This document shows, piece by piece, positions 9,656-18,469 of a stretch of DNA of 64,000 nucleotides; the stretch's first letter is position 1; the number at the start of each line of letters is the position of its first letter. This stretch comes from Candidatus Brocadia pituitae (lineage in GTDB: Bacteria; Planctomycetota; Brocadiia; Brocadiales; Brocadiaceae): positions 3,356,613-3,420,612 of the forward strand of contig AP021856.1 of the NCBI GenBank assembly GCA_017347445.1, read 5' to 3'. The position numbers were made by a program, and so were the translations under genes. The notes under the pieces are model-generated. The model ran no database searches. It was not told the origin of the DNA and saw only the letters and a program-made list of their open reading frames with translations.

Positions 9656-10088
9656 CGAATATCGAACAAGGAATTTCGAATTATGAGGTTTTTTTATCTT
9701 CTTTTTGTTTCGCGGTTTTTACGCTTGTTACAAAAATCGAAATAAGCTCATTATTCTCATGAATCAGGGGTTCAAGCTTTGACGCTGGCTTTATGAGATT
9801 GGCTTTTACTATCATCAATAACCATATCCTTGTTTCACGCAACTCCTTAAGGCAGACTTTCATTTTGTGTATAAAGTCAGAACGAGATTCAGCGCTTTGG
9901 GCTTCACCATAATTGGGAGCGGGTGATGTACCGCAGCGAATAAGCTGCCCGGCAATGTGATTGCCCGCCCTGGTTTTTGGTAAGGATTCCGCTGTACGAA
10001 TAATTCTGACAGCAAAATCTATTAAACGTTCTTCGAGATCAAATATTCTCTTGTTCTTCAACATTCGTTATTCCTTGTTCGATATTCG
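9656..10088. repeat. Inverted-repeat bounded cassette around the four-helix-bundle gene
   Basis: The arms at 9656-9681 and 10063-10088 are 26-bp inverted copies with about two mismatches, sharing the core CGAATATCGAACAAGGAAT. The stop codon of the enclosed gene directly abuts the left arm and its ATG lies at the edge of the right arm, so gene and repeats form one unit of about 430 bp. A solo relative of the right arm is found at 49724-49753. This looks like a small mobile or formerly mobile cassette. Confidence 0.75.
9681..10064 (-). CDS. Four-helix-bundle protein (23S rRNA intervening-sequence / S23 family)
   Basis: 127 residues, the typical length for the family. The pattern FDLEERLIDFAVRIIRTAESLPKT, then AGQLIRCGTSPAPNYGEAQSAES, FIHKMKVCLKELRET and WLLMI is characteristic of four-helix-bundle proteins first seen as ORFs in intervening sequences of 23S rRNA and related to the Avd accessory protein of retroelements. 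No catalytic motif is visible, and the function of stand-alone copies is not established. Here it is not in an rRNA gene but between a radical SAM and a methyltransferase gene. It is enclosed by near-perfect inverted repeats, which suggests insertion as a cassette into an existing operon. Confidence 0.85.
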   Translation of the reverse strand: MLKNKRIFDLEERLIDFAVRIIRTAESLPKTRAGNHIAGQLIRCGTSPAPNYGEAQSAESRSDFIHKMKVCLKELRETRIWLLMIVKANLIKPASKLEPLIHENNELISIFVTSVKTAKQKEDKKTS

Positions 10089-10208
10089 ATATTTAGATTC
10101 ATCTGTAACCAAAAGTTAGACAGTGTTAAAATCGGCTTTAAAGCCTTATACAAGGTGGAACACAAGGCCTAAGAAAAAATATTTTCGAAAATTATGAAGA
10201 TGTATGGC

Positions 10209-10970
10209 TCATTTCATGCCGAATACCGAGTATAAACCCCCCAGGGGAATTTTCGCCAAAAATCTTTCAAGGGGTAAAAGAAAAGAAAGAAATTGTGGGA
10301 AGAAAATCAAATATTCCTGCCTCCGTATCCTGAAACCGGCCTGCAGGAGAATAGACCTGGCCTCCCATGAATAAAAAGTGGTTGGATAGAGGGATTTTTT
10401 GTATCCGTCAAGGTTTACCGCACGGTCAATTTCATTGGTGTTGACCACGCGCCGGGTAAGAGGGTTAAGGGGATTCATTTCATAGATGGCAATTATGCCT
10501 TCATTTTTTAATATCCGGTACGCCTCACGCAACGTTTGCATCAGTTGATCTTCACTGCCGATATGATGCAACATATTGAACAGGACTGCAACCGTAACGC
10601 TGCGGTCTTTCAATGGCAGCACTTCTGAAACGGAATTGACAAAAGAGATACGCTTGAGATGCTTTTGGGCAGCAAACTGAATCATCCCAAACGAATAATC
10701 ACACCCAATCGTATAGGCGAATTTATCCTGAAAGTACTCTGTTGTTTCTGCCGTACCACATCCCAAATCGACACAGACAGCCTCCCGGTAACCATGACAG
10801 AGGTTTTTGATCATCCTTAAAAAATGAAGCGATTTTACCCTGACAAAGTATTTATGGTCCTTAACGGCCATCTGTTCATATGTCTGGCCGATATCCGAAG
10901 ACGCATCCGGACGGGAAAACCAATCCTTGCCTGAATCATCTTTCATGTCCATGGAGTTCTGTATTTTCAT
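10209..10970 (-). CDS. Class I SAM-dependent methyltransferase
   Basis: 253 residues. VDLGCGTAETTEYF is the SAM-binding motif I, GCDYSFGMIQFA supplies the acidic residue after strand 2, and VLFNMLHHI is the motif IV region of Methyltransf_11-type enzymes. The C-terminus (FFPQFLSFLLPLERFLAKIPLGGLYSVFGMK) is hydrophobic and resembles methyltransferases that act on membrane-associated or lipid substrates. Its ATG overlaps the stop of the upstream B12 radical SAM gene (ATGA), which in turn overlaps the glycosyltransferase gene, so the three are one tight operon. Likely acts on the product of those enzymes; the substrate is unknown. Confidence 0.87.
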   Translation of the reverse strand: MKIQNSMDMKDDSGKDWFSRPDASSDIGQTYEQMAVKDHKYFVRVKSLHFLRMIKNLCHGYREAVCVDLGCGTAETTEYFQDKFAYTIGCDYSFGMIQFAAQKHLKRISFVNSVSEVLPLKDRSVTVAVLFNMLHHIGSEDQLMQTLREAYRILKNEGIIAIYEMNPLNPLTRRVVNTNEIDRAVNLDGYKKSLYPTTFYSWEARSILLQAGFRIRRQEYLIFFPQFLSFLLPLERFLAKIPLGGLYSVFGMK

Positions 10971-12394
10971 GATTTTAAGAGAAACTTTAAGCCGTATTTA
11001 ACGGAACCGGATAAAAAAGGTATTATACCGATATTCTTTATATGCCGGAAAATAAACCGTGGCCTTAGATAAAACCTGCGATAGGCGCGGGAAATAGCCT
11101 TTTTGACGGTCTTTTCATGCAGCTCTTTTGTTTTAATAACATAGTGCGAATATTCCATCTTATCCCATGAATTGCACTGAAGCAAACCATCGTTCACACA
11201 GGTATCGTAAAAGGCCGTTCCGGGATAGGGCACGGCAGGATAAAAATTGGCATAGTCTAATGGCAGGGAAAGGGCAAATCGAGTCGTTTCGGCCATATCC
11301 TCTTCGGTTTCACCCGGATATCCGTAAATAAAAAAACCAAACGACACAATCCCGGTTTTTCTGAGGAGGCTGATTGCCCGGGTTATTTTATCGGTTTCAA
11401 GTTTTTTTTGCATAGTATTGCGGGTTTTTTCGCTGAATGATTCGATACCAATCGACAACATCCAGCAGCCCGATTCCTTCATCTTTTTCACTAAATCCTG
11501 ATCATAAAGCGTATCGGCCCTTGTATTGGCCAGCCACCGGATTGAAAGCCGCCTTCCTATCAATTCATCGCAAAAAGTTTCAACAAACTTCTTATTGAGT
11601 GTTACGGTGTCCCCGAACAGGTTAAAGGTTGTTATATGAAATTTATTCTTTAAATTTTCAATTTCGTCAACCACGGTTTTGGCCTTTTTTTCACGGAATT
11701 TCTTCCCATGATTTAGCGTGGCCACGCAAAAATCACAGGCAAAGGGGCATCCCCTGCTCGTTTCAACCATGAGGTATCGTTCCCGGGTAAAGGGCAATAC
11801 ATATTTCTCCAGCGGGAAGAGATCCCATGCAGGTTGCGGAAGCTGGTTCATATCCTCTATCCACGGCCTTCTTTTTGTAACAACGATCTCTTTCCCGCTT
11901 CTCCAGACAATACCTGCTACGTCACTGAGGTGTTCCAGATTATTATTGTTTAAGAGATCCAATATAGTGTATTCGGGTTCGCCAATGATTCCAATATCGA
12001 TATCAGGAACCTTTTCCAGCGTTTCCCGGGGCACGCCCGAGATATGGGCGCCAAAAGCAACAAGTTTGGCATGAAACTTTTCTTTGAGCGGGGAAAGAGA
12101 TGCCGTATCGGCTGCTATGGTCGCAGTTGTCGTACCATAGACAATCATATCGGGATGGAAATTGATCTGCATCAGCCGTTGATACATTCCATTGCCGTTA
12201 AGACCGAGGGCGGTTGCGTCGAGCAATTGGAAATTAATGTTATTGTCCCGCAAAAGGGCGGCAATTAATGCGAGCGAAAGCGGGGGTTTCACGGTGCCTA
12301 ACGTATCCTCTTTTTCCTGGCATCTTCCTTCTCTCGTCCACGCAAACCCTTGTATGCGTGGTGGGTTTGTGAGTAAAACGGCGTGCGCATTCAT
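10967..12394 (-). CDS. B12-binding domain radical SAM protein
   Basis: 475 residues. The first 150 residues form a cobalamin-binding Rossmann-like domain (VLLTNPPRIQG, PPLSLALIAALLRDNNI, IIGEPEYTILDLL). The radical SAM motif is SRGCPFACDFC (Cys216, Cys220, Cys223), followed by FGDTVTLNKKF and IGIESFSEKTRNTMQKKL, typical of the BchE/MiaB-like Elp3 fold. Such enzymes catalyse methylations, ring formations or other radical chemistry on unactivated carbons. It overlaps both neighbours by four bases (glycosyltransferase upstream, methyltransferase downstream). In anammox bacteria radical SAM and methyltransferase clusters have been discussed for unusual membrane lipids; applying that here is speculation. 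Confidence 0.9.
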   Translation of the reverse strand: MNAHAVLLTNPPRIQGFAWTREGRCQEKEDTLGTVKPPLSLALIAALLRDNNINFQLLDATALGLNGNGMYQRLMQINFHPDMIVYGTTTATIAADTASLSPLKEKFHAKLVAFGAHISGVPRETLEKVPDIDIGIIGEPEYTILDLLNNNNLEHLSDVAGIVWRSGKEIVVTKRRPWIEDMNQLPQPAWDLFPLEKYVLPFTRERYLMVETSRGCPFACDFCVATLNHGKKFREKKAKTVVDEIENLKNKFHITTFNLFGDTVTLNKKFVETFCDELIGRRLSIRWLANTRADTLYDQDLVKKMKESGCWMLSIGIESFSEKTRNTMQKKLETDKITRAISLLRKTGIVSFGFFIYGYPGETEEDMAETTRFALSLPLDYANFYPAVPYPGTAFYDTCVNDGLLQCNSWDKMEYSHYVIKTKELHEKTVKKAISRAYRRFYLRPRFIFRHIKNIGIIPFLSGSVKYGLKFLLKS

Positions 12395-13116
12395 ACCGGT
12401 TGCACGTGCTTCTTCTTTAATGCCCTCTTAAAGGTATAGAGTTTGTATAAATGCTTTAGGTAAAAGAGGATTTCTTTTGTCCCCATTTTGCTTTTCCCGG
12501 TAACCCGGTCATTGAAGGTATAAGGCACTTCGATAATCGTCTGGTAGTCGCCTTTTACTAAGATTTCCAGGCAGATCTTAAACCCGACGGGGTCAAGGAT
12601 CTTATTGCTGATTACCTCTCTCCTGAAAAAAAAGTAACCGGACGTCACGTCTTTAATTGAGGTGAGTAAAGAACCTAAAAAGCAGGCGGTTCTCGATATT
12701 ACATGTCTTCGTACCGGCCAGTTAAGAATCCTTCCTCCATGAATATACCTGCTACCCACCGTAATATCACAAAGATGGTATAAGAGAGGATTGACTAAAT
12801 AGGGTAATGCATCGGGCGCATGGCTGAAATCAGAGTCCATGACCCCAAGAATAGGGCTATCTGCATGGCCGAAACCGTAAATACAGGCAGACGCCAGACC
12901 CATCTTTTCACCTCTGTTGAGCAAAAGAATATTGGAGTGCGTTTTCCTGAAATCATCGATTAACGCCGCCGTCCCATCCGGTGAGCCATCATCGACAACA
13001 ATAACCTCTGCGTTGAAATTATGCTTTGAAATCTGATGGGTTACCTTCTCCAAAAAACTGATAATGGTCTCTTTCTCATTATAGGTGGGGACAATGATCG
13101 ATATTTTATCTTTCAT
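12391..13116 (-). CDS. Glycosyltransferase family 2, dolichol/polyprenol-phosphate mannosyltransferase-like
   Basis: 241 residues. ISIIVPTYNEKETI opens a GT-A fold, VVDDGSPDGT holds the nucleotide-binding aspartates, and MDSDFSHAPDALP holds the DxD-like metal site. DVTSGYFFFRRE and the C-terminal region fit polyprenol-phosphate mannose synthases. The length suits the catalytic domain only; no extra transmembrane domain is present. It transfers a sugar from a nucleotide donor, probably to a polyprenyl phosphate, at the inner face of the membrane. It is the first gene of the operon with the B12 radical SAM and methyltransferase genes. I see no clear promoter upstream, although the 676-base gap before it leaves room for one. 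Confidence 0.87.
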   Translation of the reverse strand: MKDKISIIVPTYNEKETIISFLEKVTHQISKHNFNAEVIVVDDGSPDGTAALIDDFRKTHSNILLLNRGEKMGLASACIYGFGHADSPILGVMDSDFSHAPDALPYLVNPLLYHLCDITVGSRYIHGGRILNWPVRRHVISRTACFLGSLLTSIKDVTSGYFFFRREVISNKILDPVGFKICLEILVKGDYQTIIEVPYTFNDRVTGKSKMGTKEILFYLKHLYKLYTFKRALKKKHVQPV

Positions 13117-13792
13117 ACGTTTTGCAGAATTTTTTCTCTAGGGTTTTGGCACCAAAATATCACACGCCCAGCCCTCTCCCATAAGGGGCAAAAGAGCTTT
13201 CCCTCCCTTGATATGGGGGGTTAGGGATGGCGGCACATTTCATACCCCTTTGTGAGTCTGTGGTTCATGATTGTTTCCTAGGTAAAAAATTCTTTTCTCC
13301 ATTTCCCGCTTTCACAAGGACAAGCTCATATAAGTTTTTTAACACACCCCTGAATCCCAGAGTCAGTCAGGGTAACCGACCCGGTTGGCAACATAAAGAC
13401 AAACGGGGCTATTTGTTCTACCAAAAAAGTGGGGATTAGATTATGGCTACACTGCTCTATGGTATTCCAGTATAAAGGATTGAAATATAGTGTCAATCAT
13501 TTTTCATTTTCTTTATGCGGGTTTTAAGGTAATCGGCAACATAGTACTAAAATAATGGTGAAAAACACACCATGAAACTAAACCAGGATAGGTAGCTATT
13601 CGCACGATCCAGTCGCTTTCTTCCGTAACAGAGGTTCACCTCTTAGATGAAGGATATCATTAGAAACGAAACAGGACGTCGGCAGCGTTCAAAAACAAAA
13701 AGCCAATAACTCTGAGAAAGAATTAATAACCTATTTGGAAATATTGAGGGTGGTTTTTTCAGGGGGAAAAACGCCAGGTATGGCTCGTAAGG
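13117..13792. other. Intergenic region between the glycosyltransferase operon and the tRNA-Asp island
   Basis: No credible gene. A stretch near 13165-13225 holds C-rich and G-rich runs of the kind seen in dispersed intergenic repeats (compare 53733-53821). Short ORFs here have no family features. The remainder is AT-rich sequence before the left attachment repeat. Confidence 0.6.
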
Positions 13793-13824
13793 AGATAAAA
13801 CGAGGCCGACGGGACTCGAACCCG
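13793..13824. repeat. Left attachment repeat: 3' fragment of tRNA-Asp
   Basis: Thirty-two bases identical to 28113-28144. It includes the T-arm and 3' acceptor strand of tRNA-Asp in reverse orientation, with no 5' half of a tRNA next to it. This is the expected att copy left by integration at a tRNA 3' end. Confidence 0.92.
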
Positions 13825-14285
13825 TCGGTTTAATTTGTTAAATCTTATAATATCAATAACTTATGATTTTTAAAACCTTAGAAATACCGTCACCAATGTG
13901 TCACCAAAATGAAATTTTGCCGTTGGTTCTTTATCAGGGTTAAAGGCTTTTTATAGTCAGGCGATATCGACTTCTTGCTATTAAAGTTATTAATACTTTT
14001 TTAAAATAGCCTTCCCATAAAATTGACAGTCCTGTTAGCACTGGCAGTTTCTCTTACCGTTATCGTCTCTTTTGATTTTGGATTGTATTCCCGCGTCTTT
14101 TTTTGTTATATTCTTCATTTGAAAAGTGCATCATTGAATTTATTTGTTTGATTTTTAAGTCCTTTGGAAATTCCATACTTTTTACACTTGCAATTCATTC
14201 AGATAACACCTGATTGCAGGAATTTAAGTTTTACGAAAAATTTCATGTCATAACGATAAAAAGACCAATAGGAGGTGAATAATAA
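13825..14285. other. Left end of the tRNA-Asp island, non-coding, with an integrase 3'-end remnant
   Basis: No ORF of note. At 13886-13906 a 21-base stretch differs by one base from 28054-28074, which encodes TVTNLSP in the integrase C-terminus. The left copy would read TVTNVSPK then stop, consistent with the tail of a lost related integrase. A strong AGGAGG precedes the first gene at 14286. Confidence 0.55.
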
Positions 14286-14597
14286 ATGAAGCGAACCTTG
14301 TCAAAGGTCAAAAATTTAGAGAAATTTATCGAAAAGCATGGAGAAGACCCGTTTATCTCACAAAGTATATCGAAAATGCTGGATTATAAAATAAAGAATT
14401 ATGAAGTAGAGATAAAGAGACTGGATAAAGAGTTAAAGACTTTTGAACATACTTACGGGATGAAATCATCCATTTTTTTTAAGAAATTCAGTGAAGGTAA
14501 GCTTGGTGATAATATGGATTTTATCGAATGGTCATCCTTGTATCAAATGTACAACCGTCTCCTGAAAAAAAAGGTTGAACTTGAAGGTAAAAAATAG
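14286..14597 (+). CDS. Probable antitoxin of a TumE-type toxin-antitoxin pair
   Basis: 103 residues, mostly helical and charged, with a central motif FFKKFSEGKLGDNMDFIEWSSLYQMY that resembles small proteins found in front of DUF6516 (TumE-type) toxins. TAGGAGGTGAATAATAA precedes the ATG, a strong ribosome binding site. The stop codon is followed immediately by the ATG of the next gene, as in toxin-antitoxin operons. No DNA-binding motif is obvious. Antitoxin identity is inferred from gene order and the resemblance of the motif. First gene of the tRNA-Asp island, where such pairs may stabilise the island. Confidence 0.6.
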   Translation: MKRTLSKVKNLEKFIEKHGEDPFISQSISKMLDYKIKNYEVEIKRLDKELKTFEHTYGMKSSIFFKKFSEGKLGDNMDFIEWSSLYQMYNRLLKKKVELEGKK

Positions 14598-14987
14598 ATG
14601 CTTGAAAATTATTTTGATAGCATAGTCCAAGAGCTTGTTGTAAGCAATGTAGTATATTCGTTTAAGTTATTGAAACGTGAGATTGGAGAGGAAGACGGAT
14701 ACATCCGAATAAAATGTAATTTATCAAATGGAGATATTCTGGAATTTGCTGAATATATACGGGTCATTAAAAATATAATCTATCTTGAGACCTATAGCTT
14801 TCACTGGCAAAGTGTTGATGGCAAATTGGTAAAAAGATGGGATAATGTAAAGCACCATAAAGAGGTTGTTACATATCCTCACCACCTTCACCTTTCCAAT
14901 AATACGGTAATTGATTCTGAACCAATGAATTTGAAAAAGGTATTAGCAGAAATAGGGAAGGTTTTGCATATGAAGAAGCTAGAGTGA
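14598..14987 (+). CDS. DUF6516 / TumE-family toxin-like protein
   Basis: 129 residues. The segment LVKRWDNVKHHKEVVTYPHHLHL is close to the conserved core of DUF6516 (TumE) proteins, which have a WDN..HH..FPHH pattern, and LKKVLAEIGKVL follows as the usual C-terminal helix. Members are reported as toxins of type II-like pairs. It starts directly after the small upstream gene, so the two are co-translated. The second island in this window has another TumE-type protein (30713-31027) with a different antitoxin type, so the family is represented twice. Confidence 0.7.
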   Translation: MLENYFDSIVQELVVSNVVYSFKLLKREIGEEDGYIRIKCNLSNGDILEFAEYIRVIKNIIYLETYSFHWQSVDGKLVKRWDNVKHHKEVVTYPHHLHLSNNTVIDSEPMNLKKVLAEIGKVLHMKKLE

Positions 14988-15093
14988 AGATGATGAAAAG
15001 TAAATATTAGATAAGTATACATTAATCTATTTTTTTCTACTTGATAAACCATTCTGATTTTATAAATTTCTTCCTCGTTATTCAGTGAGTTTT

Positions 15094-17145
15094 TCATGGC
15101 GATATTTCGATTTCAATTTCCGTTTCTTTTCCAGCTTCAACCATTACCCGCTGTTTCATTTTCTTATAACCTTTCTTAAAAACAGCGACGATATATGTGC
15201 CAGCATCTAAATCAGTAAACTCAAAAAAACCCTTCTCATTTGAAATTGTTTTCTTGAAAATATTTGTATTTACTGCTTTAAGCCCTATTTTTGCAAATTT
15301 GATTGGATTACCATCAGTATCGATAACATTACCAGAGATACTACCTTTACCAATAGGTGTTGGGGTGGGAGTTGGAGTTGACGTAAATAATGTATTGAAA
15401 GACATCTCGTCTCCATAAGTATTTCCTGAATTATTATTGGCTGCTAGTCTATAGTAATAACTTCTTCCAGCTGTCAATCCATTTATATTCATACTTACGT
15501 TCGCGTCATCATTACTTGATAATGCTTGTGTGGTTGTGGAATAAATATATTCTTCATTAGTAATACCGTATTCAAACCACACGGTAACTTTAATTCCATG
15601 AGAATTAACAGAACCGTTCAAGGTTGCTGTATTCGATTTTATATTTGTTGCCGCTTTAGTTATAACTAAGGGAGTTGATTCAAAAGATTCTCCAGAAAAA
15701 TCACCTTTCAGAACATAAGCATCACTTGAACCATTCAAGGTGGTGTCGTAGGTATTAGTATCTGATAAATCTGTTTTGGTAGTATATCCGGTTGTATTAA
15801 ATTTTTTACTTGAATCTATTACTATATCATTTACAGAGATATTACTTCCGCCGTTATCTTCACCCAGGAAAGTGGATGCAAGTAAATTTGTCAGGTTTGA
15901 ATTAAATTTTGAGATAATCGGGAGATGGTTATGAGGTTTAAATGGGGTACCCCAAATATTAGTAAGCAAAGGAAAATCTTGTGATATTGTTTTACCGACT
16001 ACAAAAATAGTACCATCAGAATCTAGCTTTAACGAAGAAACTTCTTCATTATTGCCCCCACCAAGAAAAGTAGATGCAAGTAAGGTCGTTAGGTTCGTAT
16101 CAAATTTAGACACGAAAATATCATTAGTTAAACCATTCTTGGAATAAGATTCTCTGTTAAAAGTAGTATCATAAGCACCTTTAGTTACTGGAAAATCTGG
16201 TGCTCTATCGTCCGACCAATCTCCTACAATACCAGTTACATATACATTACCAGAAGAGTCCACCGCAATAGATTTCCCTTCATCGTCATATTGGGCTCCT
16301 AAATAAGTTCCATAACCAGATATATCTGATAAATCCCCCCCAAACTTTACTACAAAAGCATCGGGAAGATATTCACCGTTATTTCCACCTTGTTTTATGA
16401 CACTATTAAAAGTATTATCATACGATTTTTTTCCATAATAAGCATTATCCATTGGAGAAAAATCCGGCGACTTCGTGTAACCAGTTACATATACGTTTCC
16501 GAGTAAGTCTGTTGCTACCGAAGTTACTGAATCTCTTCCGGACCCGCCCACTCTTTTTTTGTTTGTCCCATAGTTAGGTATTGTTAAATCGTTTTTTAGT
16601 TTTCTTATATATCCCTCAAATCCTGTATAACCTACTATATATACACTACCTACCGGGCTTACAGCTATTCCATTCGGGTATTCCTGAGTGAATGTTGTAT
16701 AGGCGAGTAAATGAGTTAAGGTTTTGTCATATTTTGCGACTACACAGTTATAGGTATTGTTAGTGTCGGTTTGTATAGCTACAAAAACGTTATCATTGGA
16801 ATCTATAGCTATTCCCGAAACATTGTAATTTCCCGTATCGGTAAACCTTATATAGGTAGATGCGAGTAAGGTTGTTAAAGTTGAGTTAAATTTTGAGATA
16901 AAACAATTATTATAATTGCTACTAATAGTGGTAGTACCGTAAGCATCTTGTGTTACCGGAAAATCGAGTGAACGAGTACTTCCCACTACATAAATATTTT
17001 CTTCTGAGTCTTTAGTAATATAAACACCTTGATCGTTGCTTGACCCTCCTAAATACGTAGCGATAAAATTATTGGCGAAGGCAGGAATTGAGTGCAGCAG
17101 GAATAAAAGAAAAAATAGTAAAAATTTAAATATGGTAGTTTTCAT
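15094..17145 (-). CDS. Exported SBBP-repeat beta-propeller protein with Fn3-like and CarboxypepD_reg-like C-terminal domains
   Basis: About 683 residues. The ATG giving MKTTIFKFLLFFLLFLLHSIPAFA is preferred because AGGAG lies five bases upstream and a signal peptide follows directly; an ATG seven codons earlier is less good. Residues up to about 480 are SBBP-type repeats (ATYLGGSSNDQG, LLASTFLGGGNNEEV, DSSGNVYVTGIVGD, DFPVTKGAYDTTFN). Then comes an Fn3-like region (NTATLNGSVNSHG, GLTAGRSYYYRLAAN), a TPTPTPTP linker and a carboxypeptidase-regulatory-like domain (GSISGNVIDTDGNPI, DLDAGTYIVAVFKKGYKK). Probably extracellular or surface-bound with a binding role; the ligand is unknown. It is divergent from a second SBBP gene across an IS3 element. 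Confidence 0.85.
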   Translation of the reverse strand: MKTTIFKFLLFFLLFLLHSIPAFANNFIATYLGGSSNDQGVYITKDSEENIYVVGSTRSLDFPVTQDAYGTTTISSNYNNCFISKFNSTLTTLLASTYIRFTDTGNYNVSGIAIDSNDNVFVAIQTDTNNTYNCVVAKYDKTLTHLLAYTTFTQEYPNGIAVSPVGSVYIVGYTGFEGYIRKLKNDLTIPNYGTNKKRVGGSGRDSVTSVATDLLGNVYVTGYTKSPDFSPMDNAYYGKKSYDNTFNSVIKQGGNNGEYLPDAFVVKFGGDLSDISGYGTYLGAQYDDEGKSIAVDSSGNVYVTGIVGDWSDDRAPDFPVTKGAYDTTFNRESYSKNGLTNDIFVSKFDTNLTTLLASTFLGGGNNEEVSSLKLDSDGTIFVVGKTISQDFPLLTNIWGTPFKPHNHLPIISKFNSNLTNLLASTFLGEDNGGSNISVNDIVIDSSKKFNTTGYTTKTDLSDTNTYDTTLNGSSDAYVLKGDFSGESFESTPLVITKAATNIKSNTATLNGSVNSHGIKVTVWFEYGITNEEYIYSTTTQALSSNDDANVSMNINGLTAGRSYYYRLAANNNSGNTYGDEMSFNTLFTSTPTPTPTPIGKGSISGNVIDTDGNPIKFAKIGLKAVNTNIFKKTISNEKGFFEFTDLDAGTYIVAVFKKGYKKMKQRVMVEAGKETEIEIEISP

Positions 17146-17468
17146 AGGGGCTCCTATAATAAACATGTGTAAGATAATTTAAACTCACTTTATTTTAGGA
17201 ATCATCAGTGGCGGGTATTCTTAAAAATTTTGAACTGGTCACGTATTTTGAATTTAAGATGGATTGATAATGATTATGGTAAGCCAGAACCCTTTTAAAA
17301 CCCACTAAACCGCCATAATACAAACTTCATTTGCCTATGTCAATTTCTTTTCTTTTAAAATAATCGGCGTATAAATAAATATAATAAGTTAGTTTTAACA
17401 GAAAAGGTTTGAGGCTTCGGAATATGTCAATGGAAATTAGACACTTTTAAAAATAATTTAGACTCTAA

Positions 17469-18469
17469 TCATAGAGTATTTTCGGTTTTTGGTTTATTAA
17501 TCCAAGCAGCCACAGGCGCACTTGGTGGTTTAGGCGGTATACCTTTGAATCGTTCAGGATGATTTTCAGAGGCGGTTTTTAAGACAAGACAACGTTCTTT
17601 CATAATTTGATACGTACGCCCATAGTGGACGTCTTCCGGTTTCAGGAGGCCGATGCCGGAATGATGATGTTCTCTGTTGTACCAGGTAAAAAAGCTTTTG
17701 CAGAATACCCTGGCGTCCTCAATTGAGCCGAAATTGCCGGGGAAATCCGGTCTGTACTTGAGGGTTTTAAATTGTGCCTCAGAATAGGGATTGTCGTTAC
17801 TGACGTAAGGACGAGAATGGCTTTTTGTTATTCCCAGATCAGAAAGAAGAAACGCCACGGATTTCGACGTCATACTTGAACCGCGATCGGCGTGGATTAC
17901 CAGTTGTTCAGGCTTGATAGCCTGTTTTTGGCAGCTATCAGCGATAAGCCGTTGTGCCAATACGGCCTGTTCACGGTGTGCAACCATCCATCCGACGACA
18001 TAACGGCTGAAGATGTCGAGAATGACATAGAGATAGAAATATGTCCACTTTGCAGGCCCCTTGAGTTTTGTAATATCCCATGACCATACCTGATTAGAGG
18101 CCGTTGCCAGAATCTCCGGTTTCTGGTAATGGGGTCTGAGCAACTGGTTTCTCCTTTCACGCACTTCACCCTGTTTTTCAGGATACGGTACATGGTTCTT
18201 GTGGAACACAGGTAGGTTCCTTCGTCAAGCAAGGTCGCGTAAATCTCATGCGGGGCCTTATCAATAAAGCGTTCACTATGTAAGATATCAAGCACCACGT
18301 GCTGTTCCTGCTCAGATAATGCCAGGGGAGGCGTCGAAGATACCCTTTTGCAAAAAAGGTCTTTTTTGTACTTTTGGTAGTAATAATAACTTGCTCTTGG
18401 TATACCCAGCGCCTGGCAGGCCTTTTTGATACGCACATTTCGAGCAAGAGATTCAGCGGCAAGCATCAT
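17469..18469 (-). pseudogene. IS3-family transposase OrfB (DDE integrase core), frameshifted
   Basis: The N-terminal part (to about 18180) has the HTH_21-type region (LGIPRASYYYYQK, HEIYATLLDEGTYLCSTRTMYRILK). The C-terminal part carries the rve core: WSWDITKLKGPAKWTYFYLYVILDIFSRYVVGW with the first Asp, VIHADRGSSMTS with the second, and the FKTLKYRPDFP region where the Glu normally sits. The two parts are in different frames, joined at a run of five As (plus-strand Ts at 18174-18178), where a single-base slip would restore RILK to QGEVRERRNQL. Its ATG overlaps the OrfA stop. Either a recent inactivating indel or a sequencing error in the homopolymer; a programmed shift at this site would be atypical for IS3. 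Confidence 0.85.

Noticed and set aside
13227-13439. Plus-strand frame of 70 codons before the tRNA-Asp island
   Set aside because: No family features, poor start, and it crosses C-rich and G-rich repeat sequence.
18466-18469. Programmed frameshift between OrfA and OrfB of the IS3 element
   Set aside because: OrfB has its own ATG overlapping the OrfA stop with a ribosome binding site, and I see no slippery A6G-type site there.
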